From Immundisolibacterales bacterium (GTDB lineage Bacteria > Pseudomonadota > Gammaproteobacteria > HK1), in NCBI GenBank assembly GCA_026712715.1, contig JAPOPW010000023.1:62001-126000 (forward strand): a stretch of DNA of 64,000 nucleotides, written 5' to 3'. A program made the translations under genes and the position numbers. How positions within the stretch are numbered: position 1 is the first letter of the stretch; each line of letters starts with the position of its first letter. Positions 16,870 to 25,815 of the stretch are shown here, piece by piece. The notes below the pieces were generated by a model. It was not told where the DNA came from. It worked only from the letters and a program-made list of their open reading frames with translations, and did not search any database.

Positions 16870-17280
16870 ATGAACCGCGCGGCCATCTTGCAGCGTCTGA
16901 ACGAATTCTTCGCCGAGTCTGCGGGCCCCGACCTCATTGCCGCATGGCTTTTCGGGAGCTTCGCACGAGGGGAGGCGCGAGCCCGGAGCGATGTCGACGT
17001 CGCAGTCCTCCATCGAAGCACGCCCGATGCGACGTTCGACACTCTTCCCCTGCGGCTCGAGGGCGAGATCGAACGCGTGCTCCGGCGCACGACCCAAGTC
17101 GTCGCGATGAACCGGGCGCCGGCCGATCTGCGGGTCCGCGTGCTCCGTGACGGCGTGCTGCTCGCCGACCGCGACCCGCCGTTGCGGATCCGGTTCGAAG
17201 TCCAGACCCGCAACGAATGGTTCGACCTCCAGCCGATTCTGCGCGAGTACCGGCGCCTTCCGATGAGACCGGTCGAGTGA
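16870..17280 (+). CDS. mntA: MntA-type nucleotidyltransferase antitoxin
   Basis: 136-residue minimal nucleotidyltransferase. The catalytic pattern GS-x10-D-x-D is seen as Gly29-Ser30 (GSFARGEARARSDVDVAV) with Asp41 and Asp43. In characterised MntA/HepT pairs this enzyme adds AMP units to a HepT tyrosine and thereby inactivates the toxin. The gene overlaps the HEPN gene by 4 bp (GTGA), the normal arrangement for this module. It follows the divergent GST gene by about 240 bp. Confidence 0.85.
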   Translation: MNRAAILQRLNEFFAESAGPDLIAAWLFGSFARGEARARSDVDVAVLHRSTPDATFDTLPLRLEGEIERVLRRTTQVVAMNRAPADLRVRVLRDGVLLADRDPPLRIRFEVQTRNEWFDLQPILREYRRLPMRPVE

Positions 17281-17693
17281 CCGATCCGGAGCTGCTCGCA
17301 AAACGGCTCGCGGTCATCGAGTCGTGCGTGCGCGAATTGCGGGAGCTGGCGCGACCGGAAGCCATCGTGTCCGACGTGCGGGAGGCACGGTTCGTAGAAC
17401 ACACGCTCCAGCTCGCCCTGCAGGCGACGCTCGACACGGCGTCGCACATCGTGTCGGATGAGCGCCTCGGCGAGCCGCGCACCAATCGCGAGCTGTTCGA
17501 TCGTCTCGAACAGGCCGGGTGGATCGAGCCGCCGCTCGCCGGAACGCTTCGTGACATGGCCGGATTTCGGAACATCCTCGTGCATGGCTACGACACGGTC
17601 GATCTCGCGGTCGTGCGGGACGTCGTGGAGCATCGCCTCGACGACCTGCTGCGGTTCGTGGATTCGATCCGCCGGCGCGAGCGCGAATCGTGA
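17277..17693 (+). CDS. hepT: HepT-type HEPN ribonuclease toxin (DUF86)
   Basis: 138-residue all-helical HEPN protein starting at GTG 17277 within the mntA stop. The RNase motif R-x4-H-x-Y is intact as Arg98, His103 and Tyr105 in RNILVHGY; in studied HepT proteins the tyrosine is the site AMPylated by MntA. Together with mntA it forms a toxin-antitoxin or phage-defence module. The translational overlap suggests coupled synthesis. Confidence 0.85.
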   Translation: MTDPELLAKRLAVIESCVRELRELARPEAIVSDVREARFVEHTLQLALQATLDTASHIVSDERLGEPRTNRELFDRLEQAGWIEPPLAGTLRDMAGFRNILVHGYDTVDLAVVRDVVEHRLDDLLRFVDSIRRRERES

Positions 17694-17790
17694 AACCGCC
17701 CGCCGAAGCAAGAGCGTCGAGGCGCAGGCCATCCATGACCCGGTACAAGGCGGGATTCCGAGGTCGTTGTCGCCTGGAGGCGGAGAACGG

Positions 17791-18996
17791 ATGAACGGTC
17801 TGGAAGAATGGACGAGCGGTCTGGAGGCGGTGATGTCCCCGATTCCGGAGCGCGAGGCGGCGGCGGTCGAGGCGGCGCGTGCATTCGCCCGCGAGGTCAT
17901 CGAGCCCAACGCGGTGGCGTGGGACGAAGCGGGACGGGTGCCGGCGCAGGCATTCCGCGAGGCGGCGGGGCGCGGGCTCTGCGGGCTGACGGTGCCGGAG
18001 GCGCTCGGAGGGCGCGGTCTCGCAATGCCCGCGATGGCGCTCGCGGTGGAGGCGTTCGCGTCCGCGTGCATGGCGTCCGCGTTCTCGTTCGTGGTGCACA
18101 ACAACCTCGCCCGAAACCTCTCCCGGAACGGGACCCCGGCCCAACAGTCCCGCTGGCTGCCGTCCCTGATTGCGGGGGAGCGGATCGGAGCGTTCCTCCT
18201 CACCGAACCGCAGGGCGGGAGCGATGCCGCGGCCATCACCACCACCGCGCGGCGGGACGGTTCCGCCTGGCGGCTCGACGGAGTGAAGGCGTGGGCGAGC
18301 AACGCGGCGGGCGCCCACCTCCTCAGCGTGTACGCGCAGACCGATCCTTGCGCACGGTGGCGCGGCATCGCCTGTTTCCTCGTCGAGGCCGACGCCCCCG
18401 GGGTCGTCCGTGAGCCGGCATATCGCCTGCTCGGCGGCCATGCCGTCGGGGCCGGCGGATTCCGCTTCGACGGGTGTCGGGTGAATGCGGACGCCGTCCT
18501 GCTCGGTCCCGGAGACGGCTTCAAGGCGGCGATGGCGGGGATCGACTTCGCGCGGGTCAATGTCGCCGCCATGTGTTGCGGGATGCTCGGGCGCTCGCTC
18601 GACACCGCGCTCGGCTTCTCGGCCCGCCGGCGCTCGTTCGGAAGGACGACCCTCGAGCACCAGGGTCTTCAGTGGCTGCTCGCGGATGTCGCGACGGACC
18701 TCGAGGCGGCACGCCTCCTCACCGCGCGCGCCGCCGCGCTCCTCGACGGCGGCGGGGACGGCCACACCCTCGCCGCCGCGCACGCGAAGAAGTTCGCGAC
18801 CCGGGCCGCCCTCGCCCGCATCGGCGACTGCATGCAGGCGATGGGCGCGCCGGGACTCCTGACCGAGCACCCGCTCGCGCGTCATCTCGCGTGCGCGAAG
18901 ATGGCGCAGTACCTCGACGGCACGACCGAGATCCAGAACGTCGTGATCGGGCGCGCCATCGCGCGCGGCCCCCTGGCGGACTCCGGCGCGAGCTGA
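17791..18996 (+). CDS. acyl-CoA dehydrogenase
   Basis: 401-residue FAD enzyme. Start at ATG 17791 with GGAGGCGGAG just upstream; the longer in-frame opening overlaps hepT and is not ACAD-like. Visible parts are the N-terminal helical domain, the FAD/substrate segment LLTEPQGGSDAAA, and the C-terminal AQYLDGTTEIQNVVIGR. In short- and medium-chain enzymes the catalytic Glu lies in Y-E-G-T; here the aligned position is Asp (L-D-G-T). Asp also occurs there in some ACAD branches. Chain length and substrate are unknown. It lies about 250 bp upstream of the unrecognised 534-aa gene. Confidence 0.85.
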   Translation: MNGLEEWTSGLEAVMSPIPEREAAAVEAARAFAREVIEPNAVAWDEAGRVPAQAFREAAGRGLCGLTVPEALGGRGLAMPAMALAVEAFASACMASAFSFVVHNNLARNLSRNGTPAQQSRWLPSLIAGERIGAFLLTEPQGGSDAAAITTTARRDGSAWRLDGVKAWASNAAGAHLLSVYAQTDPCARWRGIACFLVEADAPGVVREPAYRLLGGHAVGAGGFRFDGCRVNADAVLLGPGDGFKAAMAGIDFARVNVAAMCCGMLGRSLDTALGFSARRRSFGRTTLEHQGLQWLLADVATDLEAARLLTARAAALLDGGGDGHTLAAAHAKKFATRAALARIGDCMQAMGAPGLLTEHPLARHLACAKMAQYLDGTTEIQNVVIGRAIARGPLADSGAS

Positions 18997-19243
18997 CCTC
19001 GGACGGAACCCCGTGCGCGCGTGCGCGCGGCGGGGAATGGATTGCGCCGCCGGCGCGAGACGCATGGAGCGCCGCGGCCGTGCCTCGGGTGCGGCCGGCC
19101 GGTGGCCGGTCCGCCCGTTCGGCGCCTGGTGGTCGAATGGGTCCCGATTGGGCGTTCGCGCGGCCCCCCGGCCGCAATTCGAGGCGATTCGATGGCAGAC
19201 TTGACCGGTTGCCGGATTCGGAGCCCGGAAAAGGAGGAACAGC

Positions 19244-20848
19244 ATGAGTGAAGCGCCGGTTGCAGACCGACCCGCGCCCGTGTCGGAGCGTTACGCCGCC
19301 CTCGAGGAGCGGATCCTCGACCGCGATCAGATTGGCGCGAGCGAGGTCTACTACGACCTCTTCCGCGAAGGCCGTCCGCTCGAGGAGATGCTGCTCGAGG
19401 CGGTCCGCATCCACGGCCCCTACACCCACGTGCCGTATCACGAGCGCATCGACGACGGGTTCGTCAACTTCGTCAACAACGACCACTGCCTGCTCAGCGC
19501 CCGGGCGACCCTCAACCTGGTCAAGCTCCTGCCACCCGAAGCGGCCGGCCTCGCGATGGCCCAGACCATCTGGTACATCCCGACCGGCCTCGACATCTGG
19601 AACCAGAAGATCCTGAAGGCGCCCGGGCACTACGCGCGCGGCGGGAAGCTGCCCGCCGGTCCGCCGCCCGCGCCGGTCGTCCACTGGCCCGACCAGGAGC
19701 CGGAGCCCCTCGAGGGGTCGCTTCGAGAGCGGCTCGGGCACTGGCTCACCCTCGTCCAGCGGGGCAACGTCCTCGAGGCGTACCGGGTGTTCCTCGGCCT
19801 CATGGAAGAGCCCGGGCACCGGCGCGAGGTGCTCGCCGAGCTCGTCTTCGCGGGCCTCATCGACGTGCAGGACCGCATGCTCCACAACCGCTCGTACACC
19901 ACCGGCCACAAGAGCTACCGGGCGCGCTCCACCGTCGAGCTCGGCGACGCGATCGGCTGGGACCGCGCGCATCCGGTCCTCTATGCCGGGGCGCTCGACA
20001 TGGCGGTCGGACCGCGCTGGTACTCGACCTACGAGATGGCGTGCAACGCGATCACCGTCTACATCGAGGAGGATCGGATCTCCGCCATCCCCTACGCGGG
20101 GACGACCGAGCGCGAGCGCGCGCTCATGGCGAACTCCGAACCGATGAGCGCGAAGGAGACGAGCGACCTCGTGCATCGTCTCATCCGCGAGCCCGAGCCG
20201 GCCGGCACCGAGCGCATCGCGGAGCTCCTGCGGGCCGGGAAGCGGCTTTCGGACCTCCTCGACGCGATTCGGATCGGCGCCGCCCAGGCCGTCATCGAGA
20301 CCCGGAATCCCAACAATTTCTCGATGTCCCAGCACTGCTACCAGTACGCCAGCACGCACGGCTGGTTCATGGAGAACTTCTCCCACCGGCACCAGGTCAA
20401 GCTCGTCTTCCTCGCCGCCGCGTTCCTCGAGCGGACCGCCCACCACCAGGCCCATACCGGAGACATGCAGCCGGTCGAGATCGAGGCTCCGACCGGGGCG
20501 GACCGTCTCGCGCCCGGGGCGGTCCTCGACCGGATGGAGGAGGCCATCGTCGCCGTCGACATCGAAGCGAGCGAGGCATGGACGAGGGCCTATCTCGACA
20601 GCGGCGCGGACCGCGAGCCGCTCATCGAACGGCTCGCGCTCGCCGCCTGCCGCACGGGGAACGACCCCCACAACCAGGAGATCGCGCAATGCATGCTCGA
20701 GGACTGCGTGCGCGGGCGAACCGCCGATCCCGAGCGGGTGCTCATCGCTTGCGCCCACCATACCGCGGGGCATCGCAAGTACGGTGATTTCCTGGAGGCG
20801 GGCCGCCGCTACGGAGCCGCGTTCGGCATCCCCGCCCTCTCGCACTGA
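19244..20848 (+). CDS. unrecognised 534-aa protein, predicted all-helical and histidine-rich
   Basis: I do not recognise a characterised family. Start at ATG 19244 has a strong AAGGAGG site. There is no signal peptide or membrane helix. The sequence looks largely helical, with two halves separated near residue 145 by a Pro-rich linker (GPPPAPVVHWPDQEPEP). Conserved-looking clusters are VNFVNNDHCL, QTIWYIP, RNPNNFSMSQHCYQYASTHG, ENFSHRHQVK and CAHHTAGHRKYGDF. The segment DAIRIGAAQAVIETRNPNNF faintly resembles the helical domain that follows Rieske domains in some ferredoxin-like proteins; that is a weak inference. It sits between an acyl-CoA dehydrogenase and an M81 metallopeptidase on the same strand. 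The many His residues would fit a metal site. Confidence 0.8.
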   Translation: MSEAPVADRPAPVSERYAALEERILDRDQIGASEVYYDLFREGRPLEEMLLEAVRIHGPYTHVPYHERIDDGFVNFVNNDHCLLSARATLNLVKLLPPEAAGLAMAQTIWYIPTGLDIWNQKILKAPGHYARGGKLPAGPPPAPVVHWPDQEPEPLEGSLRERLGHWLTLVQRGNVLEAYRVFLGLMEEPGHRREVLAELVFAGLIDVQDRMLHNRSYTTGHKSYRARSTVELGDAIGWDRAHPVLYAGALDMAVGPRWYSTYEMACNAITVYIEEDRISAIPYAGTTERERALMANSEPMSAKETSDLVHRLIREPEPAGTERIAELLRAGKRLSDLLDAIRIGAAQAVIETRNPNNFSMSQHCYQYASTHGWFMENFSHRHQVKLVFLAAAFLERTAHHQAHTGDMQPVEIEAPTGADRLAPGAVLDRMEEAIVAVDIEASEAWTRAYLDSGADREPLIERLALAACRTGNDPHNQEIAQCMLEDCVRGRTADPERVLIACAHHTAGHRKYGDFLEAGRRYGAAFGIPALSH

Positions 20849-20945
20849 CTTCCCGCCCTCGGGCACCGAGGTGGAACGGCCCGGACCGGATGGTGCCGGC
20901 CCGTGGCTCCGATACCGATGAACGAACACGAATGGAGGTAGAGGC

Positions 20946-22481
20946 ATGACCCGCGTGGTCCTCGCGATGATGAAGCACGAGACGAACACGTTCTCGCCGG
21001 TTCCGACCGATCTGGCCCGGTTCGCGAAGGGGGCGGAACGTCCCATCGAGGGCGAGGCGGTGCTCGCGGCATACCGGGGTACCGGCTCGTGCATGGCGGG
21101 GTTCATCGACGTGGCGGAGGCGGCGGGGGCGGAGCTCGTGCCGTCCATCGCGGCCAGCGCGCCCCCGAGCGGGCCGGTCCAGAGCGCGGCTTACGAGCAC
21201 ATCTGCGACGCGATTCTCGCGACGGTCGCGGGCGGGTGCGACGCGATCCTGCTCGACCTGCACGGCGCGATGGTGACCGAGCGGCACGAGGACGGCGAGG
21301 GCGAGCTGCTCGTGCGCATCCGGGCGATCGCGCCGGACGTCCCGATCGGGGTGACCCTCGACATGCACGCCAACCTCTATCCGGCGATGACGGACAACGC
21401 GGACGTCGTCGCCGGATACCAGACCTATCCCCACATCGACTATCACGAGACCGGGGTGCGCGCCGCGCGGCCGATCTTCGCCATGCTCCGGGGCGAGGCG
21501 CGGCCGGTCACGGTCTGGGGCAATCGGCCGATGCTCCCGCACGTCATGCGGCAGGGAAGCGGCGATTTCCCGAACCGCGAGCTGCAGGGCAAGGCGCGCG
21601 AGATGGAGGAGGAGGGCGCGCTCGCCGTCAGTCTCTTCACCGGGTTCCCGCATGCCGACATCTCCAACGCGGGCCTGAGCTGCGTGGTGGTGACGGACGG
21701 CGATCGGGCGGCGGCCGAGGAGATGCGCGACGAACTCCTCGACTTCGCGTGGACCAACCGCGACGCGTTCGTGTACCGGATCGAGCCCCTTGCGGACTCC
21801 ATCGCCCGTGCCCGGGACGCGGCGGACGGAGCCGGCGCGGAGGGGGCGGCGGCGCCGCATCCCGCCGCCCGGGGCGACGGCCCGGTCATTCTCCTCGATC
21901 ACTACGACAACGCGGCGTCGGGCGGGACGATGGACTCGATGACCGTCCTCGGGGCGATCGCCGAGGCGGAGCTCGACGACGTCGCGGTGTTCGCGATCCA
22001 CGACCCGGGGGCGGTGCGCGAGCTCATCGCGGCCGGCATCGGGGCCGAGACGACGGTGATGCTCGGCGGCAAGATCGACATGCCGGCCATCGGCATGGCC
22101 GGCGAGCCGCTCGAGGTCACCGGCCGGGTCAAGCTCATCTCGGAGGGACGGTTCCGCAACCTCGGTCCCGCCGGAACCGGGATCGAGATGAACATGGGAC
22201 CGACGGTGGTGCTCGACACCGGCCGGGTCGAGATCGTGGTCATCTCGCGGCACCACGAGCCGAACGACCTCAACTGCTTCCTGAGCCTCGGGATCGACCC
22301 CGGCAAACGGCGCTTCCTGATGCTGAAGAGCCGCATCCACTACCGGGCCGGTTTCGCGGACATCGCCCGCGACGTGCTCGAGTGCGCCGGCACCGGGGTG
22401 TGCACCTCCGACTACGACATGCTCGACTTCCGCAACGTCCGCCGTCCCATCTATCCCCTCGACCGCATCAACGAGCCCTGA
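20946..22481 (+). CDS. M81 family metallopeptidase (MlrC-like)
   Basis: 511-residue protein of the microcystinase C/M81 family, full length. Start at ATG 20946 after GGAGGTAGAGGC. Family motifs visible are the N-terminal MMKHETNTFSP, LLDLHGAM (near residue 100), TLDMHANL, and PHIDYHETG with the metal-binding Asp/His residues. The C-terminal half (IHDPGAVRELIAAG, then GPTVVLDTGRVEIVV) is the usual second domain. MlrC cleaves linearised microcystin peptides, but most homologues act on unknown small amide or peptide substrates. There is no signal peptide, so it is cytosolic. Confidence 0.88.
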   Translation: MTRVVLAMMKHETNTFSPVPTDLARFAKGAERPIEGEAVLAAYRGTGSCMAGFIDVAEAAGAELVPSIAASAPPSGPVQSAAYEHICDAILATVAGGCDAILLDLHGAMVTERHEDGEGELLVRIRAIAPDVPIGVTLDMHANLYPAMTDNADVVAGYQTYPHIDYHETGVRAARPIFAMLRGEARPVTVWGNRPMLPHVMRQGSGDFPNRELQGKAREMEEEGALAVSLFTGFPHADISNAGLSCVVVTDGDRAAAEEMRDELLDFAWTNRDAFVYRIEPLADSIARARDAADGAGAEGAAAPHPAARGDGPVILLDHYDNAASGGTMDSMTVLGAIAEAELDDVAVFAIHDPGAVRELIAAGIGAETTVMLGGKIDMPAIGMAGEPLEVTGRVKLISEGRFRNLGPAGTGIEMNMGPTVVLDTGRVEIVVISRHHEPNDLNCFLSLGIDPGKRRFLMLKSRIHYRAGFADIARDVLECAGTGVCTSDYDMLDFRNVRRPIYPLDRINEP

Positions 22482-22583
22482 TTCCGTCTCGCGCGGCGCA
22501 CCTCCTCCGGCCCGCGGGGCAAGGAAGCGGAAGACCTTCGAGACGGTCGCGGCGCGGCCGGCCGCATGCCGTTTCGAATCGGA

Positions 22584-23549
22584 TCAGGCGCCGACCGCGC
22601 GCAGGAGCAGGTCGACGTTGCGAAGCCCCTCCTCGCCGTCGACCTCGGGCTCGCGGTCCTCCTCGACCGCGAGCACGAAGTCGCGCACCTCGTCGACGTA
22701 GGGGTTGCGCACCGGGAAGTCGAACTCGCCCCGGTCGGTCCAGATGCGTCCGTCCCCGTCGTAGCCGAAGGTCTCCTCGCAGATGGCCCATCCCTCCTCC
22801 CCGTAGACCTCCATGCGCTTCGGCGAGACGAACTGCATGGAGGTGCAGATCTCGGCCGTCGCGCCGTTCTCGAAGTGAAGGACGAGGACCGCGGTCTCGT
22901 CGTGAGCGCTGTTCCAGACCGAGTTGTCGATGACGCCATGCAGGGTGCGAACTTCGCCGGCCTCCGGCTGCATGAACCAGCAGACCTGGTCGATGCAGTG
23001 GGGCCCGACCCCGCCGAGGCTCCACCAGCGGCCGACCTCGGGCGAAGCACGCCAGTTGGAGGCGTCCGGCTGGCGCTGGGTCCAGTTGACGCGCATGTGG
23101 CGGATGGTGCCGAAGCGTCCCGCGCGGGCCTCTTCCGCGAGGGCCCGGTGCCCGGCGTGCCAGCGCATGTGGAAGGCCACTCCGAGCTTGACTTCCGCAT
23201 CGCGGCACGCATCCACCAGGGCGCGTCCGTCCGCCCGATCCGTGACCATGGGCTTCTCCGCGAAGACGTGCTTGCCCGCGCGAGCCGCCGCTATCCCCTG
23301 CGCGGCGTGGATCTTGTCCGGAGACGCGATGATGACCGCATCGAGCTCGGGGTCCGCGAGCACCTCGTCGAGGTCGTCGTGGGCGGGAACCGGGGAAGCC
23401 GCGCCGTGCCGGGCGGCGAAGTCCGCGGCCCGCCCGCGGTCACGCGAGAGCACGCTCCAGAGCCGCGCCCCCTCCGCCTCGGTCACGGCGGGAGCAAGCT
23501 GGTTGTCGGCGATCCGCCCGGTGGCGATCATGGCGAAGTTGACGGTCAT
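22584..23549 (-). CDS. Gfo/Idh/MocA family NAD(P)-dependent oxidoreductase
   Basis: 321-residue sugar/inositol dehydrogenase-type enzyme. The N-terminal Rossmann motif reads ATGRIAD, with Ala where many relatives have the first Gly. The family EKP motif is present (AGKHVFAEKPM, residues 89-99), followed by a C-terminal alpha/beta domain with GGVGPHCIDQVCWF containing the catalytic His/Asp region. It probably oxidises a sugar, cyclitol or sugar acid. It is convergent with the M81 gene and divergent from the DapA-family gene, with an inverted repeat between the divergent pair. Confidence 0.85.
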   Translation of the reverse strand: MTVNFAMIATGRIADNQLAPAVTEAEGARLWSVLSRDRGRAADFAARHGAASPVPAHDDLDEVLADPELDAVIIASPDKIHAAQGIAAARAGKHVFAEKPMVTDRADGRALVDACRDAEVKLGVAFHMRWHAGHRALAEEARAGRFGTIRHMRVNWTQRQPDASNWRASPEVGRWWSLGGVGPHCIDQVCWFMQPEAGEVRTLHGVIDNSVWNSAHDETAVLVLHFENGATAEICTSMQFVSPKRMEVYGEEGWAICEETFGYDGDGRIWTDRGEFDFPVRNPYVDEVRDFVLAVEEDREPEVDGEEGLRNVDLLLRAVGA

Positions 23550-23869
23550 CGTGGCTCCCGATGCGGATGCAGGTGAAGCGGGCCGGACCCGCGCGCGTCG
23601 AGGCGGGCGGACCGGAGCCCGGACGAGCGGTGCATTCTAAACGGGCCGGGCGCGGCGCGATCCGGTGCGGATGCCGCCGCGCTACGGGTTCGCGGCGGGA
23701 AGGACGGGGTCGAACTGACCGGAACCGATCGAAAACGATCGGAAACGGTGGGCCGGGCCGGGCGACCGGTGAAGCGATCTCGACGCGGATGCGAGTGGGC
23801 GCTAGATTAGCCGGATCCGCGAGCGAAACCGCCGCCGGCGCTTCCCGGCGCAGAAGGAGAATTTCCGCG
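23550..23869. other. 320-bp divergent intergenic region
   Basis: Contains no ORF of note. The only clear structure is the inverted repeat at 23725-23742. Confidence 0.6.
23725..23742. promoter_or_regulatory. inverted repeat, candidate operator
   Basis: CCGATCG-AAAA-CGATCGG, perfect 7-bp arms, in the divergent gap between the Gfo/Idh/MocA and DapA-family genes. The location suits a shared regulator site; no regulator gene adjoins. Confidence 0.4.
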
Positions 23870-24817
23870 ATGGGTGACGACAATCTCTTCTCCGGCGTAA
23901 TCGCGCCGGTTCTCACTCCCTACGATGCGAACCTCGATCCGGACCCGGCCCGGTTCGCGGACCACGCGGCGTGGCTGCTCGAGGACGGCTGCACGGGACT
24001 CGCTCCATTCGGCACCACCGGAGAGGCCCTGTCTCTCGGTCTCGCCGAACGGCGCCGGCTGCTCGACGCCCTGCTCGAAGCGGGCATCGATCCGGCTCGC
24101 CTGATGCCGGGGACCGGGCTGTGCTCCATCCCGGACACGGTGGAGCTTTGCCGCCATGCGGTGGAAGCCGGCTGCGGCGGGGGCATGGTGCTGCCGCCGT
24201 TCTACTTCAAGGGAGTGAGCGACGACGGAGTGTTCGAGCACTTCGCCGAGGTCATCGACCGGATCGCCGACGCGCGGCTTCGCATCTACCTCTACCACAT
24301 CCCGCCGCAGGCGGTGATCGGGTTCCCGGTCGAGCTGGTGGGGCGCCTCATCGATGCGTTTCCTGGTGTCGTGGTGGGACTCAAGGACAGCTCCGGAGAC
24401 TGGTCCTACACCGAAGCCCTGCTCGCCGCGTACCCGGGATTCCGGGTCCTCTCGGGCTCGGAGACCTTCCTTCTCGACAACCTTCGCCACGGCGGCGGCG
24501 GCTGCATCACCGCGACCGGCAACGTCAACGCCCGCCGCATCCGCGGGGTCTACGACGCCTGGCGGGCCGGCAACGAGGATGCGGACGAGCTCCAGGCGGG
24601 GATCTCCGCATTGCGCGCGTGCATCCAGGCGAAGCCGGTGATCCCGGCCATGAAGCAACTCGTCGCACACTACCGGGACGACCCGGGCTGGGCGGCCGTG
24701 CGTCCGCCGTTCCGGATGCTCCCGGCGGCCGACGGTGCCGAGCTCCGAGCGGCGCTCGAAGGAGACCACGGATACGCCCCCGCCTTCCCCCGCACCGAAC
24801 CGGCCCGCGTGGCCTGA
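23870..24817 (+). CDS. DapA/NanA-family lyase (dihydrodipicolinate synthase-like)
   Basis: 315-residue class I aldolase-type TIM barrel. Start at ATG 23870 with AGAAGGAGAA upstream. Motifs: GTTGEALSL (pyruvate carboxylate site) near residue 46, YLYHIPP with the catalytic Tyr, and Schiff-base Lys in VGLKDSSGD near residue 170. The family includes DapA, N-acetylneuraminate lyase and 2-keto-3-deoxy-sugar-acid aldolases. Next to a Gfo/Idh/MocA gene and a dioxygenase, a catabolic aldolase is more likely than lysine biosynthesis. Confidence 0.85.
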   Translation: MGDDNLFSGVIAPVLTPYDANLDPDPARFADHAAWLLEDGCTGLAPFGTTGEALSLGLAERRRLLDALLEAGIDPARLMPGTGLCSIPDTVELCRHAVEAGCGGGMVLPPFYFKGVSDDGVFEHFAEVIDRIADARLRIYLYHIPPQAVIGFPVELVGRLIDAFPGVVVGLKDSSGDWSYTEALLAAYPGFRVLSGSETFLLDNLRHGGGGCITATGNVNARRIRGVYDAWRAGNEDADELQAGISALRACIQAKPVIPAMKQLVAHYRDDPGWAAVRPPFRMLPAADGAELRAALEGDHGYAPAFPRTEPARVA

Positions 24818-24944
24818 GCGGCGCGCCGGAGCGTCGTCGCGCGATGATCCGTGGTCGGCATCAGTGCTCCGATCCGGGGCCGGCACGCCGCGACCACGGA
24901 TGCACGCCGGGCTACCGGCTCACGGGTACGGGCGGGTGACGACG

Positions 24945-25814
24945 ATGGAGGTGCGCCCCATCCACGGCGGATTCGCCCGCGAGGTTTCCGGGCTCGAGCT
25001 CTGGCGCGAGCTTCCCGATCCCATCCTCGCCGCGCTCCGCGACGCCTGGACCCGCCACGGGGTGCTGGTATTCCGGCGCCAATCGCTCTCCGAAGCGGAG
25101 TACGCCGCCTTCGGCCGGCACTTCGGCGAACTCGACGTGACCGTGCGCCCGGACTGGGGGTCGCGCCATCGCTCCGGAGTCATCCACATCTCGAACATGC
25201 GCGACGGAACGGGCGAGTCCATCGGCGGGCTCGGCGCGGGCGAGCTCGACTGGCACACGGATCAGAGCTACGTCGCGAACCCCTCTACCGGCAGCATGCT
25301 CTACATGGTGGAGATGCCGCCGGACGGAGGCCGCACGTACTGGGCGAACCTCAAGCTCGCGTGGGAGGCCCTGCCCGAGGCGACGAAGCGCCGGATCGAG
25401 CCGCTGCACGTGGTCTACGACTACCTGCTTCGCCAGTCCACCTACGACGACGAGGCGCCGATGTCGAAGGAGCTTCGCCGCCGGACCCCACCCGTCGCGC
25501 ACCCGCTCGTCAACATCCACCCGATGACGGGCGAGAAGGCGCTCTATCTCGATCCGGTGACCGCGGCCGGGATCGAAGGCTGGCCGGAGGACGAGAGCCG
25601 GAACCTTCTCGGCGAAATCCGCGCGCACGCGGTCCGGCCCGAATTCGTGTACGCCCACGATTGGCGGATCGGCGACGTCGTCATGTGGGACAACGGGTTC
25701 CTGATGCACCGGCGCGACGAGTTCGATTCCGCCGCGCTCCGGTGGCTCAAGCGCACCACCTTGTACCTCCCCCCCGAACGCCACATCGTCCCGCCGTCCC
25801 ATTTCGTGACGTAA
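24945..25814 (+). CDS. TauD/TfdA family alpha-ketoglutarate-dependent dioxygenase
   Basis: 289-residue non-haem Fe(II)/2-oxoglutarate dioxygenase. The iron triad is visible as His104 and Asp106 in DWHTDQSY and His255 in LMHRRDEF; Arg270 in KRTTLY should bind 2-oxoglutarate. Start taken at ATG 24945; a GTG nine bases upstream is possible. Family members hydroxylate taurine, phenoxyacetates, betaines and other small acids. The stop codon is followed after one base by an IS1380 transposase remnant, so anything once downstream has been lost or displaced. Confidence 0.88.
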   Translation: MEVRPIHGGFAREVSGLELWRELPDPILAALRDAWTRHGVLVFRRQSLSEAEYAAFGRHFGELDVTVRPDWGSRHRSGVIHISNMRDGTGESIGGLGAGELDWHTDQSYVANPSTGSMLYMVEMPPDGGRTYWANLKLAWEALPEATKRRIEPLHVVYDYLLRQSTYDDEAPMSKELRRRTPPVAHPLVNIHPMTGEKALYLDPVTAAGIEGWPEDESRNLLGEIRAHAVRPEFVYAHDWRIGDVVMWDNGFLMHRRDEFDSAALRWLKRTTLYLPPERHIVPPSHFVT

Positions 25815-25815
25815 C

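Noticed and set aside
18719-22340. Long minus-strand frames opposite the 534-aa protein and M81 peptidase genes
   Set aside because: Composition is Arg/Gly/Pro-rich without domain motifs, while the plus strand carries well-formed proteins with good start sites.
23561-23869. N-terminal extension of the DapA-family gene to 23561
   Set aside because: The ATG at 23870 has AGAAGGAGAA and a family-typical N-terminus; the extension is Arg/Gly-rich and contains the inverted repeat.
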